Positions 11,904 to 27,300 are shown, counted from the first letter of the stretch. The stretch is DNA of 64,000 nucleotides from Labyrinthula sp. Ha (GCA_015227615.1 JAALGZ010000003.1:248001-312000); one strand, 5' to 3'. Translations and numbers: made by a program. The notes: a model not told the origin generated them from the sequence alone.

Positions 11904-14900
11904 CGTTTGTTAGTTTTCCCGAAATCGTGTTTTATTATGGTAATGCAACACTGTGTCTCATATCGGTCTAATTTCAACTGATCTTGTTGTGTTTCACAAA
12001 CACTAGTTTTCTCCCAAAGATTTTTTGCATAGGCAATATCTATACTGCTGTTTAGCTATCATATCATAAATATTATCTTAATTTGAATATATGGAGCTTT
12101 TTACTATGCTATATTTGCATAGACTATCCACACTATTTCTTGAATAAGGGTCTTCCTTAAGCTTTAATCCCAAATATATAAAGCCACAAACCCAGGATCA
12201 ATAAGGCGAAAATAGCAGGTCTGAAATAATAGTATACATAGGCCTACATACATGGATTCAACATTGCTTACACTCATCAACAAACTTTAATATTTTAGAA
12301 ATTTTGTTGTTTCCTACCTAGAATGTTGTTATGTACAAAGTGCATGAAAATGTTAAGCTGTTCTCTTAGCTGATTAGGCAAATAATGCAACTGCCATACA
12401 GACTTATCAATGAATTGTTTGATCCTGATTGGAAAATCTGAGTATCATATTATCATTCGCAAAGATAAAGGGACATGCTTCATTGTACAAACATAGGAAA
12501 CATGGCAGAACATAATTTACCTTACACCAATTCATATTTGCTCGGCATTGGATATTAATACCGCTTTACCTGCAAGATTATTTTCCAAATATTTTTGATC
12601 AGATCCTTAGGTTATTCGAGACATAGATTTTACTATATAAGTGATCCTCTTTCTCAGGTTAATTCTGCTCAAATCTGAATACATAGTTTCTTAATAGGAA
12701 GAGAAAAAATGTTAATAGTTTCTATTTACCATCACTTCTTTTTCATATCTTAATAAATGTCTAGTTTGTATGTGTGCCTAGTGTATCAGCTTAAGAGCAA
12801 TAGCAAACCACTGAGTGAGTGGTTATCTTCTTCAAAGCTGTAAATTTTGATGCCTAGTGAGGCGAGGCTATTTATATTTACTTTACCAAAGTTTTGAAAC
12901 AAAATGGAACAATGATTTAATAAATAGTGGTGCACAACAGATTCAACAATGTTTGATCATATCTATTATTTTTTTATTTTCTAGCGAAGAAAGATATACA
13001 CTAAATAAAACTGGTATTAAGCGTTTGAATAAAAGCACATCTAACCCCAGCAAAATAACACCCCAAGAAAACTAATTCACAGTTAGAGAAATCTTTTCTT
13101 ATATTTAAGTTGCGTTGAGGTGATAACTGGCACTAATACACTGTTTAAATAAAACTATCAAATATGTGACAATAGTTAGAAACCAAGTTCCTCATGCTCC
13201 AAGAATGAGAATGACGTTCGTAACAGTTTTGCAAAGAAAGAATAAATTAAATTAGTTGTTATCATTTTATACGTATGTGTTTTTTTATGCGTGTATCGTT
13301 GGGACCTAGAAATGAACGGTGGTAGATGTATTACCGTCAGGTTATTAGTAGTGAGCATTTATGCATTGTCAGTAAATGGAGTGAATTGATTGGTCGATAA
13401 AATGCACCACTACATTGGCAGATCAAGGCGCTCTTAGAGAACATAGAATTATTAATAATTAGTTTAATAAGAGTAACAATAGCAAGAATAGTCCAATGGG
13501 CTTAAGTTAAATAGTCTCGGTCAAGACGTTCCATATTGCTCTATGTGCCTACAGAGTCTATAGTACATTCATTATGTCCAGGATGAACCCAGCAAATGTA
13601 GGAGCCACGAAAAAAAATCCAATTTAAAATAACATACAGCTGCAAGAAACTGCGTTTTTTCAAGACAAAGCGAGTCACAAGAAAAGATACAAACTTACGT
13701 TTGAGGTATACTTCACAATTTATTGTTTATATTCAATTACTCTTCACGATTCTGCTTTCTTTCACCAGCCTTTCTTAAAATTTCTTAACTGTTTGCTCTA
13801 ATAATGTAATTTTGGAAAGTATTTGTGTGATATTTCAACGGGTTATCTACTATTTTGCACTCTCAAATTGCACTGGTAACAGTAATTAGCTGACCCTCAA
13901 GAAAAATACTAGCTTTAAGCTACTGGTGGAAGTAAAATATGGTTTACCTCGTCTACCGTCGCTAAAGATATAAGATGTGCACTAGAGCTTGTTGACCAAG
14001 ATTTTTTTGCCATTTGGGGATATATTATCGAGATAATTCCATGTGTAAACTGTTCCTTATATACGAAACGGAATGAAAGCGAGAGCAACATTAGGACTTA
14101 TACTGCATCTAAGTTAATTACTGCAACATAGATTCAGTTTAATTTGAAATTGCTTTGATATATTCATATTCTTTTAGAACTAGTTAAGATCTTTCATATT
14201 TACAGCCAGGGGCTTAAAGAGCCTGTTACTTTACCATAGAAATATTTATTTTAATATTTCCCTCGAGGTTATCAATTAATAAGGAAGTTTTTTTGAGATT
14301 AACTGAAGAAAGTGTTGAAGTACTATGATACACTTTCTCCCAGTCTGAAAAATTAGCTGTCTTGTTAATGTTGTTTACTTGAGTAGCTAATATTTGTAGA
14401 ATAAGTAGAACAGCTTTATATCGTATAGGTTTGCAAAAGTACATAATTAATAAATAGAGAAAATACGTAATTAACATAGAAGTATAGGAATGTAACAAAA
14501 AATTTTACTCTCATATTCTGCCACAGAATCCCTTCTAATCCTCCCGAAATATAAGAACTTGTATTTTTTTCTAATCTTTGATGAAATGAGACTCAGATGA
14601 AACGACGACTATACCTGTATTATTTTACAATTTTTTGTTTTACCATGGAAAATTCTGGTTTCCTATGAAAGATACCTCTACACTCTAGGTTCCTTACTTT
14701 TTTCTTTCCGAATTGAATCATCCTAAGGTTTACACACGAGGTCAAACCCTCAAACTCTTACTTGAAGTTATAGATTTGTGATCTTGGTCAGCGCCCTGGC
14801 TTGATAGATGCACTGGCTATTTAAAACCATGAATATATATAATTCATGATATTGTGAAAATATACGGTTTTAGTAATGGGTATTTTCTGGCGTCAACAAA

Positions 14901-16323
14901 TGAGCAATTTGACTAGATACCATAGTTTTTCATAGTTTAACGACAACGACGTTGTTGTTTTTCTGCAATCAACCAAATAACAAGCCGCTGTTGTACTTGA
15001 AATAATAATCGATGAAATGAGAATCCCCTCAATTCTACGAAAAAAAAAAGAAATTGGTCTTATTTTCATCGTTTCAGATACTGTTGGAATAACGTTGTAG
15101 AAAAGCATATAATGCTAGCGTTACTCTACAAAAATATTTCTTGGGGCTACCTATGGAAGCGAACAGAAATGCGTCTAGAGGCAGGATATAAAATTATACT
15201 CTAAGTTATTCATGTGATATAGCCTTTCAATTTAGTACTTTTTGATAATATTGAACTTTTAATTTTGTTCTTGGTAATACAAACAGTATATGTGCCTTCA
15301 AAAATAGAGGTTTAGAAGAGTCAAATAGTAAAATCCTCTTTTTAAGGGTATTAATTCCTATTGCAATTAATTTAGAAACTAAAACTCAATCCTTATTGCG
15401 TAGTGATGACTGTATCATCTCCTGTAAATTCCATACTAAAGTAATCAATCGAGCATTATTACATGCTTGGTTTAATTTATATTTATTGATTTTTTATCTC
15501 TTTTGGAAGAACTGGGAAACTAAAGAGCTTTGTTACGTGATATTTCATGAACTTTAATATAACGATTTTCAAGTTGCAATTAACAAATCTATTTGCACCA
15601 TAATAGAGAACATTTTTTTCACAGCTGTCGCTGAAAATTTGATTTAAATGTTACGTTGTTGGATGCCCCAGATTATGTATTATTATTTTAGTAAACCTAG
15701 CAAGATGAAAAATATATTGTAGCAGTTAAAGTTAAATAATAACAGTATTTCAGTTTGACTTTTAACTACAACCGGCTGAGACAGATAATATTGAATTCGA
15801 GAAAAGAACCAATGTTTTTTAAATAAAGAAAATGCCAGATTTTTTACCAATATAATGTTTCTTATTTTATCGTAATGTATGGTGTAGTAACTCTTTTCAA
15901 ACTAAGTGCATAACCTTTCCCAAGGAGTTCTGGGATCAACGTTCCAATAATGCCTGCGATGCCTCTGTAGGCTCCGACTTTGCCTCTACTCGCTGAAGCA
16001 TGGATGAAACGTTTAAATGAAAAAAAGCACAAATTTTCTCATAAGAGAAACTTAATCCAATATCTCACGTTTTTCTGTTTTCTTTACTTACATACTTGAA
16101 AGAGCTTATTATTGTTTGTTTCTTCAATAGTATCAAAATTTACTCACATATAGAATTTGATGAGTCGTTATATGTCTCAGAGTCACTAAAACTGAATTCG
16201 ATACAAACTAACACAAGGAACACAAACTCAATCAGAAAAAAATATATAGAAAGGATAAAACAAGATTTACATTAAAATGTCACAGTAATGATGTTAATTA
16301 TATAGAGGCAACGTATCAATCTC
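11904..16323. other. gene-free stretch
   Basis: No recognisable gene, RNA or repeat. Open frames of 60-90 codons occur on both strands at the rate expected by chance in such A+T-rich DNA. A sequence at 12951-12984 looks like a 34-nt intron but joins nothing recognisable. Confidence 0.45.
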
Positions 16324-18790
16324 ATGATAAAAACCCCAGAAGTGTTCGAAAAGGAGATACAACACTGTATGAAAGAGTTTAAAGAAATAGAGAAAGTCTC
16401 AGAGTTGAGGTATGTTTCAGTTATATTTTTTTTATATTATGGTATTGTCCATTCTGTTTTCTAAAACACTTATTTTTTTATTTGGTTTCCAGCTGTTAAC
16501 AACATAATGTATCTTTTCTCTTTCCCCTTTACTATAGATTCTCCCATTGCACATATAGTGGCAAAACGTCAAGCAAACTCAACAGGATGAAAGTCTTCGA
16601 TTAATTTATTTAAGGTATTTATGAATAAAATTAATTTTTAGATTTCAATGGTGTAGCTTTCCTGAAGTGACCTCATTTTCGAGTTTCTTGAGGTTATCGA
16701 ATGCTCAAGAACTCCAGTAGATATAGTTTGCTTTCTTCTTTATGATAAAATATAATAATATTAGCAAAAACTATTTTTCGATTGTTTTGAGAGAACTATT
16801 TTTCGATGACATACCTTGGAAAATACAGTGGCTCTTTTAATTTTGTTAAGTATTTAGTTTTGAAGATACAGTGATTGATAATGAGGAAACTATATCTTAT
16901 ATTAAAAAATTCTTACAGAATAATAAAAAAAAAATGTAGTATACTAATTTATTCTTCTGATTTTAGTTTCCTTTTTGTAATACCTGTTTTAAAGGAAGAC
17001 GTTGTTGAGTTGCAGGAAATAATCGTCTTCCATCCTTCATATCTTGGTTAGAGAATAGAATATGTATTTCTAGAAAAAAATAATGAAAACTTAGAAAAAT
17101 ATGTTCTTTCTGCGTTTATAGAAGAATATAAACAAGAAGGGGTATAAAAGAAGTTCTACTTGCTTTAATGAGTAACTAACAGTTCTTTAATTCTTAGGAA
17201 ATGGAAAAACGGTAAAAACGTCATTATTAAGAAATTTGACAGGAAAAACTCTTCGAAAAAAAATACAATCAACCTTGGTAATGGAATATATTCAAATATT
17301 TCAGCTTAAACAAAACTTGAAATCTTTAACAATGTATGAAATTAGTGCCCAAAGAGTTCAAAATGTACTTAGTTTACACTATAATTCTCCAAGTTAAGTT
17401 CAACGAAAATCAAAGTTTAACCTACATTTTGAAGATGAAGGTGTTACGCCAGTTGTTGGAGAAAAAATGTTGAATAATATGTTACCTCTAGATTTTCTAG
17501 TTTTATAACTAAAGAAACTTTTCACCGCGCTTATGATTTTGCTGGAGAAGGAGTATTTTTTTCTACCCATCATATTTTCATGGACCCTAGCGCCTTCTAT
17601 TTAGTTGTTTTTAATTTAGGCAAACTGCAGGGAAAAGATCTATTGAGTCTTAAGTTTTGGTATGAAATTATTTTGGCAAATACTCCCAAAGCACCTGTTA
17701 TGCTCATTGAGGCTTTTAAAGAAAACTTTTAAAGAAAAAAATCACTTAAAACAGTAAATAAGACTATCAAGATTTTCAATCGAATCTTTTAAACAAATTA
17801 ACTGTTGTCAAAAATATAAAAGAACTGTTTTTCTGTCAGAGAATTCTGTTATTTAATTTGGGCTGGTTCAATTTTAATTAGGGGTACACTAAGAAAACAC
17901 ATTATGAGCACATTATTTCTGAGTTATTAGCTCTGAACATTGGCGTAAAATGTGCTCATGCTTTGTTTTCGGATAACTGGAGAGAGGAAGTAAACTATAT
18001 AACAGCTGAAATGTTCAAAAAAAATCAAGAAACCTTAAGCTTTTAGAAGATGAAGCTGAAGAAATACTTGAGATATATTCTGGATCAGGAATTATTTCAT
18101 ATTTCAAAGATATTAATTTATACAGATGCGAAAATGTTGTATTTTTGACACCTTCTTTTTTAGCTGAAGTTTTCGGAAGTCTTATCCATGATGAAAGGCC
18201 TTATCAACTTACTTTTAGAATAAACAACAAATTATTTCCAAACTATAGAAAATATATAGATACAGGAATTATACGAAGAGATTTATTTGATGTTCCATTG
18301 AAACAGTACACAGAAAAAGAAAGATAATATACTTTAGCCTTAGATTTATAAACCTTCGTTTTATTTATATATCTAAGGAATAAATAGTTTTATTGTTCCA
18401 GAATTAGTTCCTGATGTATGGGGTTTAAAGTTTAAATCTTTAAATGAAAACAGGAAAGTGATAAGGCATGTTTCTAGGATTAGCACAGGAAATTTTGTTA
18501 GAGTTATGTCTAAGTTTTTATAATATGAGGAAATTCAAGAATCCTTTGTTTTCAAGTCTTATGCAAGACTCATTCTTGACCGTGATGACGTTTTTGATAT
18601 TTTTTAGTTAACGAAACAGAAATTAATTTTAACGTAATTGGAGCAAGAAAAAGCATTTATAAATGCTATTACGAAGTAGTTGATTGGGGAGATTAACAGC
18701 TGTGGAAAGGAAGTAGAACAAAATTTTCGCCCAAAAGATGTTGTATTTGACGTAAAAAGGATTTTTAAGCTTAACCAAATTTAACTTACG
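16324..18790 (+). pseudogene. decayed ROCO-family (Roc-COR GTPase) gene
   Basis: This looks like a dead host gene of the ROCO family (LRRK-like proteins with a Ras-like Roc GTPase followed by a COR dimerisation domain). Pieces in family order: a degenerate P-loop GNGKTVKTSLL at 17197 (family GNGKTGKTSLL); a switch-II block, DFAGEGVFFSTHHIFM, from about 17535, followed by the beta-strand AFYLVVFNL (family WDFAGQEVFYSTHHLF); a COR-A piece at about 18042-18327 with VVFLTPSFLAEVFGSLIHDE; and a COR-B piece from about 18386 with FIVPELVPDVWGLKF. The pieces lie in different frames with stops between them, and the G4-type nucleotide-specificity motif after the Roc core is not recognisable. The left limit is a guess at an ATG at 16324 before a plausible GTATGT donor. 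The right limit is where similarity fades. It is unlikely to be a live gene with tiny introns, because stops fall within conserved blocks and the P-loop glycine is lost. Confidence 0.72.
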
Positions 18791-21700
18791 TTCAAAAAAT
18801 AAAATGGTCTTCTACGAAGATAAAACTTTTTGGTAAGAATTCGAGGTATTAAATCTTCGGGCTGGGTTTTGAAGGAATTTTTATAGTTAACTATGAATCT
18901 GTGGTTGAACTATTGCTGAGTTCTTATTCCAGACCATCTCTTGTGGTAGTGATTTTTTATTTTTAGTCAATACTAACTAGATGTATACTCAGAAATAGAA
19001 AGTTAGATGAAAGGTTAGAATTTAACTGAGACGGAAAACTTTATAGAATATAAGAAAATGGAGGGTAAAAAGAAATAATAAGTAGAAGCGCTTATTCTTA
19101 CTTAACTGAACTATATAGGAAAGAAAATTATTAGACTTCATGCGGAATTTTAGAATATTGCTTGAAATTAAAGACAATTGGTAAAACCTATTGCGATTGG
19201 TATGATACCAAAAAATAAACACTGAACATATGTTCGAATTCTCAGACACTAATCCCACATTTCATGTTATCAACAAGCTGTGAGCAAAATTCCAAGAAAA
19301 AGTTTACTGGTTTGAAAAACACTTTTTCTTTCTAAGTTTTTTCTAAATATATTACATATACCGCAGTTGCACTAGAAACAATAACTGTTTTTAGTATTTA
19401 GTGATTTTTATTTTGCTAGTTTCAAGGAAAAACATTTCACACAAAAAGTATTTGCTTTCCAAAAAATTATAGTCACATATTACTTAAAAGGTTTCATTCA
19501 GAGAAGCTTTTCCGCGTTGAATAGTTTAGAGTGAATATTCATAGCCATCTCATTAATTAAAATGATCATGGCTAGCAATGCTCTGTAGGTAGTCAAATAT
19601 TCAGTCGTTGCCTTAGTGCAATACTGTTCAAATTGTACCAACGCAGTTTTCTTTCAGCTGAAGCTTGGTCAAACAATTTTCATTTAGCTGTTGCAAACTT
19701 AAAATCCTAGTTACTTTGATCAATTTGAGATACCGTTCCTTCACCATAAAGAGATTATTGGCTATAGTATTTCTACTGGAATTTCATTTAAAGTTGTTTT
19801 TTTTTATATATTTCAAAATAACGAAAAATGATAGAAAACACATATATGTTTTGGTTCCATCATATATAAAGTAAAATGTAATATCTGCTCGAGTTTGGGG
19901 CTGCAAAAATTTATATATGTGTTCTTTAGAAGTTACTTCAAAAGATCATGAAGAAAATTTTATTATCTCCTCTCTATCACAACGATCAACCAAATCTGAA
20001 AAGTGTTTTGAAGTTCTATTCACCTTAATATTTTATACAATACCTGTCAAAAGTAAGAACTTCTATTATAATTTAATATTAAAATGCCTAGCCACCCCTG
20101 ATGTCAAGGCACTGAAAAAGGGCTGTAATATACTATAAAATTAGATGCCCAGACACAGGGACTTTGAGATCGGTCTTGTTATTAAGTTCATTGGAATCCA
20201 TTGTAACGTAAACTATTGGGGGAGTACTAGTATATGATATCTTGTTTTATGCTCTCTATTGATCTGAAATACTCCTAGTTTAACTTTTTGGCTCTTGATT
20301 ATAATACAGGTATCACCCTACAACCTGATCCAATAAGCTATTGTTCATCGGTTTTAAATTTTCTTCACCAGTAGTCTTTCCGTGAATTTAAGGCCTTTTA
20401 GATTATGTACAAATATGAATATCAGTGTCGTAGAGTCAATAAACTTGGCTGTGAAAGAGGTCTAAGATAATTTTGCAACCCCTTGTTAACCCTGGCTTCC
20501 AATTACAAAACATCAGATTTCATATTCTCTTTAGCTACTAATAATCTTTCTTAACCACCATAATACTCTATGCCATAGCTTAGCTAAGTTCTATGTATAT
20601 TATATTATTGCATTGAATAAAGTTATTCATACATTGTTTGTGGTTAAGAATATTTTTTTGTTTGATTTTATTAAAACAATTTCTTTATTTAATTGTGATG
20701 TGTACATATTTGAGGAAAAACAATACACGTGAGAGATAGATTTTTTTAAATACCAAACTTGGAAATCGTTTTAAGGAAACAATGACACAAGGTTTAGAAG
20801 ACAGTAGTACTGGTAGCTGTGGAGAAATTAGTGAGAACAAATTAAGGCACTCTTTAGATATAAAGAGAGGAATAAATTCTGCAAATTTATTTTTCGTTGA
20901 TAAAAAACATTGTTTCTAAACAAGTTTCTGGAAAGTTATTTGAATTTCTCGCTTCTGTGGCTGGTAAAGAAATATAATATAAATTCACCTCAAGAAAAAA
21001 AGTAACTGAAATATGTAAGAGCTTATATACCATATTTTGCTAGAGCAAACAGAATCTGTGTTCTAGTCAATAAATACATAAAGACGGTTTTTAATTAGAA
21101 TTCAGTACTTAACTATATAGGATAGGGGTTACAAATAAGATTTACTTGGTTAGAGACTATGTTTGTATTTGTTTGTCTTAGTTCTATATTGTAGCTTAAT
21201 TATGCATGCGAACTTTTTTCTTGACCTTTGTATGATATCTTTCCTTTTAAAAAAACTTCAGCGGCGCTGCTAAAAAATTAAAGCGATGGTCAAAGTCTGC
21301 GAATAAGAAACGTAAGCGACATATTCCGTATAATGAGTGAGAATTCATACATACGAGAATTATTAGAATAAATGAAACATATTAGGCAAATTAGCAAAAA
21401 TATTTGACAAGTCAATATATTTTATATATCTGGCACAGCAATATCAAGATTTCGTCAAATTAAAATTATTGTTGAGACAATGAGAACTGTTGATATTACT
21501 CGCATTCTACGATTTCTACCTGTACGCTAATCTGAGAAAATTTTCCTGAGTAATAACTGGTTTATAATACTTGGAGCTAAGGTAAAATTTAATTAATTCT
21601 TCAAAGATTAATTACTTGATGGTTGAGTGAGTCTATAATAAATAAACTCGACATTGATCAGTAATACTATACCTATATTTGAATAGATCTTATGTAATAT

Positions 21701-24700
21701 CTCAAGGACAGCATAAATACTATATGAATAATGTCTTCTATCTCGAAGCAGCTACTGATATCTATATATTAACTTTTTTTTATTAGTTGCCTACATATCA
21801 ATACACAAGTATTTATTAAAATCACGCCAAATGTGCGATAATATTATATTGTTGTAAGATTGGATAAAGTGTAAATAGCCATTAAGAAGAGAGCCGTACA
21901 CTGGACTGTATGGTTTCAAAATCGTTGGTCATACTAATATCAAGCATAAATAATAAACACCAAACAGTTGGTAGGTACTAGTACCAGGGCAGTGGCTGTG
22001 TAGCTGTATGAGCCTGTTGAGAAAGATTTACCTTATGGTCACTATACTATAGTCATTGTCAAAGAGTCTAAATTCTTCATTTAGATAAACTTTAAAAAAA
22101 TGTGTTATAAATCAAGGTTACATACGATTTAGAGCATAAATTGCTAAAGGTATAGGTTATTTAATTATTTCCTTCCATGCAAAGCTTATGCTACATTTTG
22201 CTAAAGAAGATGACATTATACTGGCAGTCACAAAAATAGTATATAAACAACGAGTACAATGAAAAGAAACCAAAAATTTCAGACCTGAACAAAACTAGCA
22301 AATGTTTAAGAGTATAGTTTAATTCAAACAAATATATGGGCTATGAAATGGAACATAAAAACAATATAAATCAACTAAATGGTTAACAATAATAAATAAT
22401 GAGAAATGTTTTATGCTCTAAGCTTACAAAAGAAGTAATGGCAAAATTTCTACCAATTGATATGAGATATAATATTTTTTTAGCTGGGAAAAACCCAAAA
22501 TTTGATTTTCGATTTATTTTTTTGTGTAAAAAATGAAAGTCTAATACTTGAAGTCAACAAGGCCTTTCAACAGGAGTCACCAAGAGACAACTTTTACAAA
22601 ATTCACGCTTATGAAAAACTTCTAAACCCTGGTTCTACGGAATATGAGAGATTCACTATTTTTCTATGAGATAACCGTAAAGATGCTAACTCTTTAAAAT
22701 CAATTTACTACTTAAAAACACAGAGGGAGAATATACAGGGTTACATAATTAACTATAAAGGAACACAACACTTTCTAGAATGTAATTTCTGTCAAATTAA
22801 ATAATCTCTCATATATTTACCCTTAACATAAGCATACTGCTTATCTTCAACAGTTATGGGTATTTTCTTTACTTTAAAAAATGGAAGTACTTTCATAGTC
22901 ATTCATTCTAGGAAAAGTAAAATCTCACAGATAGTTTAAAGGTATAAACAGGGCGCTTGCACTTAATGTACAGAATTAATTAAAAGGAATAAAGACATAC
23001 TCGTAGCTTAAAGACCCAATTATGGATTGTATTAAGAATAGAGAGGATAACCACATAATTTGCTACTTATATGAAAATAAAACAACAACGAATCGAGTTT
23101 CTAAATCTATCGGTACCAAAATACTCTCTGAATAAATAAACAAAAACGGAATGACGTGATACAGTTGTCAACTACAAAGTCTCCAACTCTAGAAAGAACT
23201 AGTTGGGAGGTCGCATAATTAAAATTATATCTTCCTATATACTGATTGAACGAGATCTATAATACTACTTATTTTCATGTCTATTCCATGGTTTATATTC
23301 AGTTTGAACAAGTAGATTGTGTACAAACAACAATAATGGGGCTTAATATATAAAATGAAGGAAGATAAGATCAACCAGGAACTAATCTCTGTAAATCAAA
23401 GCCAAAAAAATACAACCTCGGGTAGACGTCTGTAACATGAATACACTATGGTGACAGAAGCTGAGTTTTATATATCTATATAGCAGTCTGTGGTGATTTC
23501 GAGGTTCATCATATGTTTCCATTGGTAAATAATCAGAACCCTGTGGTTGGTACTTCTTTAGCAGTGTCTGAGTATTAGCCAACGAAAGCCATTGGCATCT
23601 AGATAGAGTTATTTTGCAGGTCAAAAAAGTCTCAATAAGTTCTTGGGCTTCCTGTACCAGAATGCTCCGTTCAACTGGGTAAAAAATTATTAATCTGGGA
23701 ATTTTTTAAGAATCGAAGCTATCTTAGAATCGGAATAAAGAAAACACATTATCTTCAATGCTGCATCACAAAAAATCCAAGTAGTACTTAATAGTTGAAA
23801 ATCTGAAAAAAACAATTCAGACTTTAATATTCTTATAAATCAAAGTTTTGAGTGTTTGCTAAGTGCAAAATAATTAACATGTTTCATTTGTTGATTTCTA
23901 ACTTTATTTTCTCTCTTGCTCATCGTTATAAGAGGTTTTTTTGCTCATCGACATAAGGACTTAACTCACTTTTCTTTTTAAGACTTTCCTCTATAAAGTT
24001 TCATGTTATTGTTCTAGTTTTTTCTTCTGAAGGTTTTTTGTATAGGTCAATGTTTCTACTCGCTCTTGGGTAAGCGATTTCATTGCTTATGATATGGTGC
24101 TTACGTGATACTAGAACTTTCATAATTCTGGTGGAGTTTTCTATAAGAACCGAGGCGGCAGCCAACTCATATATAAGTTCACCCAGAATAAAATCATATT
24201 TAATTATGTTTCTAAGGGATAAATACTTCAAAATTTTATTACCAGTATCGTTGAAATATTTCTTACAGCTTATAACAATAAAAAATTCTTTGCTGCCGAT
24301 TCCTTCGCGAATAACCGAATAACTATATTCTCTCCATAACTTCAGCTATTTGACTCGACAAAGTTTGGTAATACTACATCATATATTAAACTGAAGGTTC
24401 AAAGAATGCGATTACACTTTGTTATAGATTCTTAAGAATTTTTAGAGACGATATTGACATTAAACTGTTAAATTCTAAAGAATTATAAACCATAAGGATA
24501 AAGAGATATGTGAATGAATTTGTAAAACTATGCGACTCTTTGCCACAAAAGTTCGTCTACTTCAAGTGAAAAATTACATGTTAGTTCCAATAAAATCATT
24601 TGTTTCTAAGTTTATCCTTTTTTTATGTATGTATTTTCAGTTACAATTGATTTATCGTATTTTGAGTATATATCCCTGCTGCAACTTTTTTGCATGGTTC

Positions 24701-27300
24701 AAGCAGAATGCATACCATATCGTTTATAGCTATAAATCCGCTAGGTTTTATATAACCATATCCATGATAAGAATTCTTGTATTTGTTCGGGGATTATTTT
24801 AACTTTTTGGTAACGCCAGTACCCCAGGAAAGTTTTAGTAATCGGCAGATGTTATTCCCGTCATAACTCAAGTCTACATTAAGCTAATAAAATGTTTCTG
24901 GTATCCCTGCTTCAAAATAAGAAGAACCTTCAAGAGCAGACTCACAGAGATTTCCCCAAGATATTATATACGACACTAAATTTATCATCCTAAGTTATAT
25001 TCTTGGTGTTTCTTCTTACAAAATCTTCCTGATAATCATGATATTGATGACACTGTCCAATTTTTTCTTGGCAACCGGTAGTCAGATTTGTGGAAATCAT
25101 TAGGAGGAATGTTCAATTTATTAGTTCAATTGTAACTTTATCGATGTGCCTAAGAAAACAAATTTCATTCAAAATGATATCTTTTGACAGGGCTCATAAT
25201 TATAGCTGACTCAATTTAATTTTTTGATTTTTCTAGAACCTCATAACGCTCTATTCTTTTAAAACAGATAGTTTGTGGAAGACTCAGTGTTAAATTAGCT
25301 TAGTATTGTTTACAGATTTATAACCAACAGAAAAGAAACCATGTTTTTTATTTTTTCTCGTCGCCAAGTATTGACTAATAGCTAACACAAAAGCATTGTA
25401 AGCACCAATGTATGGTTTTATTTCCCGAGGTAGTTGTGATCAGTTTACCGCTTCTGTGGAGGAGTTCTAGTGTCATTATATTGCATTCGATAAAATCATA
25501 ATGTTTGTTCGAATATCTTATTATAAGATTATTATGGATGTAAACAGGTGTAACTTCAAATTTTAATCTCTGTTACAGGAAATACCCTCGGTATTTCTTC
25601 CTTGTATACTTAGTTGCCTCTAAAACGAAATAGAGAACATAGGAAGAGGGCAATGAAAGGTTGAAATATTGTGAAGAATTCTTTAGCATACCATATATGC
25701 AAGAGCAGGGTTCAATGCTCATTGCATAGCGTGATGAGACATTAAGCTAAGTTTTCTACTCAGTGTGCTTTTCTTAGTTTTTTCGCTTGGTTGTATCTCT
25801 GATGAAAAGAAGGTTTTACATTTTAGTCTGGATGTTTCAATGTCTATTAACACCAGGAACAGTCCAAATGCAACTGAAAAATAGATAAGAAAATTAATAA
25901 GACTGCTCTCTATATGCTAACAGGAGTTCATTTCATGGTTGGAACTACCAAATGTATGGACTCAGGGAAGAAATTTAATTCTGATCTAGGGGAAGCAGGG
26001 CAGATATAGCGTTGAAAGAAGATTTTTCATTTCCGTCACAGATTCTCTTAGTGAAGTTACATGGGAATATTAGTATGAGCATAGGTACTAACCCCTTAAA
26101 GAGATGGGATTCGTTTCCAAGAAAAATATATTATTCAAATTCCTATACTTTATATTGGATTTAGTTTTCATTTAAATTCGGGTTCTTTACCGCTCCTGAA
26201 GTCAGCGGTCTGGTAACTATTTCAAATACTTCCAAGTGCCCATATGGCCAGTCCACAAGGCTTTGCTGTCTTATTCTATTCGAAATGGTTGCTTGAGTCA
26301 ACCTCGAGAGGACAGAGCTTGATACATTGCAAAACTATTCAGTTTTATTCAATTACCTAACATTTTTGTCACCAGGTTCGGTGTAATATTTAGTTTTCCA
26401 GACGGCTATGTTCCTTCCGACATTCATCATTGACCCTTTAGAAAGGAAACAAATACCTATACCGGGTTATCAGTATTTATATGTCACCCTAGTACTATTG
26501 TTTTACTGGGGTGATTGCTACCCGTTCCCTCAGTGGAGGCTATGAAATTTCCGTGTTGTTTTTAGTAGTTTTGTACTTTTGTATACTTTGGGTTCGTCCC
26601 AAGCTTTTTTTCTCGTTACTAACGGCCTTCATGGCTTCTCAGTGAAGCTGAGGTAAACTAATAAGTCCTGAGTATATTAATGGGATGTTGATGTAACAAA
26701 ACCGGGCTTGGTAACCGATGGTTGATCGGTCAGGTACAATACAAGAGTTGCAATATGCTCTACTATTGATGTTAGATATTCATTAATATTTTTAATCCTT
26801 AACTGCAAATCATCTATTCTAATGAAACTGAAAAGCAAGGTGCATGCAAATATGAGGAGAAGCTACAAATGCCAACTCAATTTTAAGACTAAAGGATGTT
26901 TGTACGTGCTTCATAAAAAGAATTCAAAAAATTGTTGTAACCATTACCACCAACAGCAATACAGAATCTTCTTTTCATTGAACATGGAAATGACAAGACC
27001 ACAATGCATGGATTTATTTTGAGGATTTTTCTTAATTTATTATGCCTAAATTCCTAATACTATTATCTAATCTAAGAGCCCTGAACAGTTACTTAAGATT
27101 ACTTAAGATGACTGTAGAAGTTTAAAACCAACTATAAAACTCCATAGCTGTTTCTTAGTCATAATATATAGTAAAATCATCTAACCAAGAAATGTCGCAT
27201 AATGGATATATTTTGCAATGATTACCCAAAATGTTTTGATTTAGTAGTCTATACTGTGCAATAGGTTAACCATATTACAAAACGAGTACAAAAACGTAAG
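18791..27300. other. long gene-free stretch (about 8.5 kb)
   Basis: No reading frame with a recognisable domain, no RNA gene, and no repeat with clear ends. Parts around 22.4-22.8 kb and 25.8-26.7 kb look slightly less A+T-rich or more open than their surroundings, but translation in all frames gave nothing I could name. Unidentified old repeats or non-coding RNAs cannot be excluded. Confidence 0.4.

Noticed and set aside
12857-13075. Possible two-exon gene with a 34-nt intron at 12951-12984
   Set aside because: The intron-like sequence fits in size and ends, but the joined frame stops after six codons and neither exon resembles a protein.
18145-18327. Stand-alone 60-aa gene
   Set aside because: It is the COR-A piece of the decayed ROCO gene and begins at an internal TTG.
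22532-22804. Nearly open stretch of about 90 codons with one stop
   Set aside because: No recognisable motif and no neighbour; several such stretches are expected by chance in 64 kb of A+T-rich DNA.
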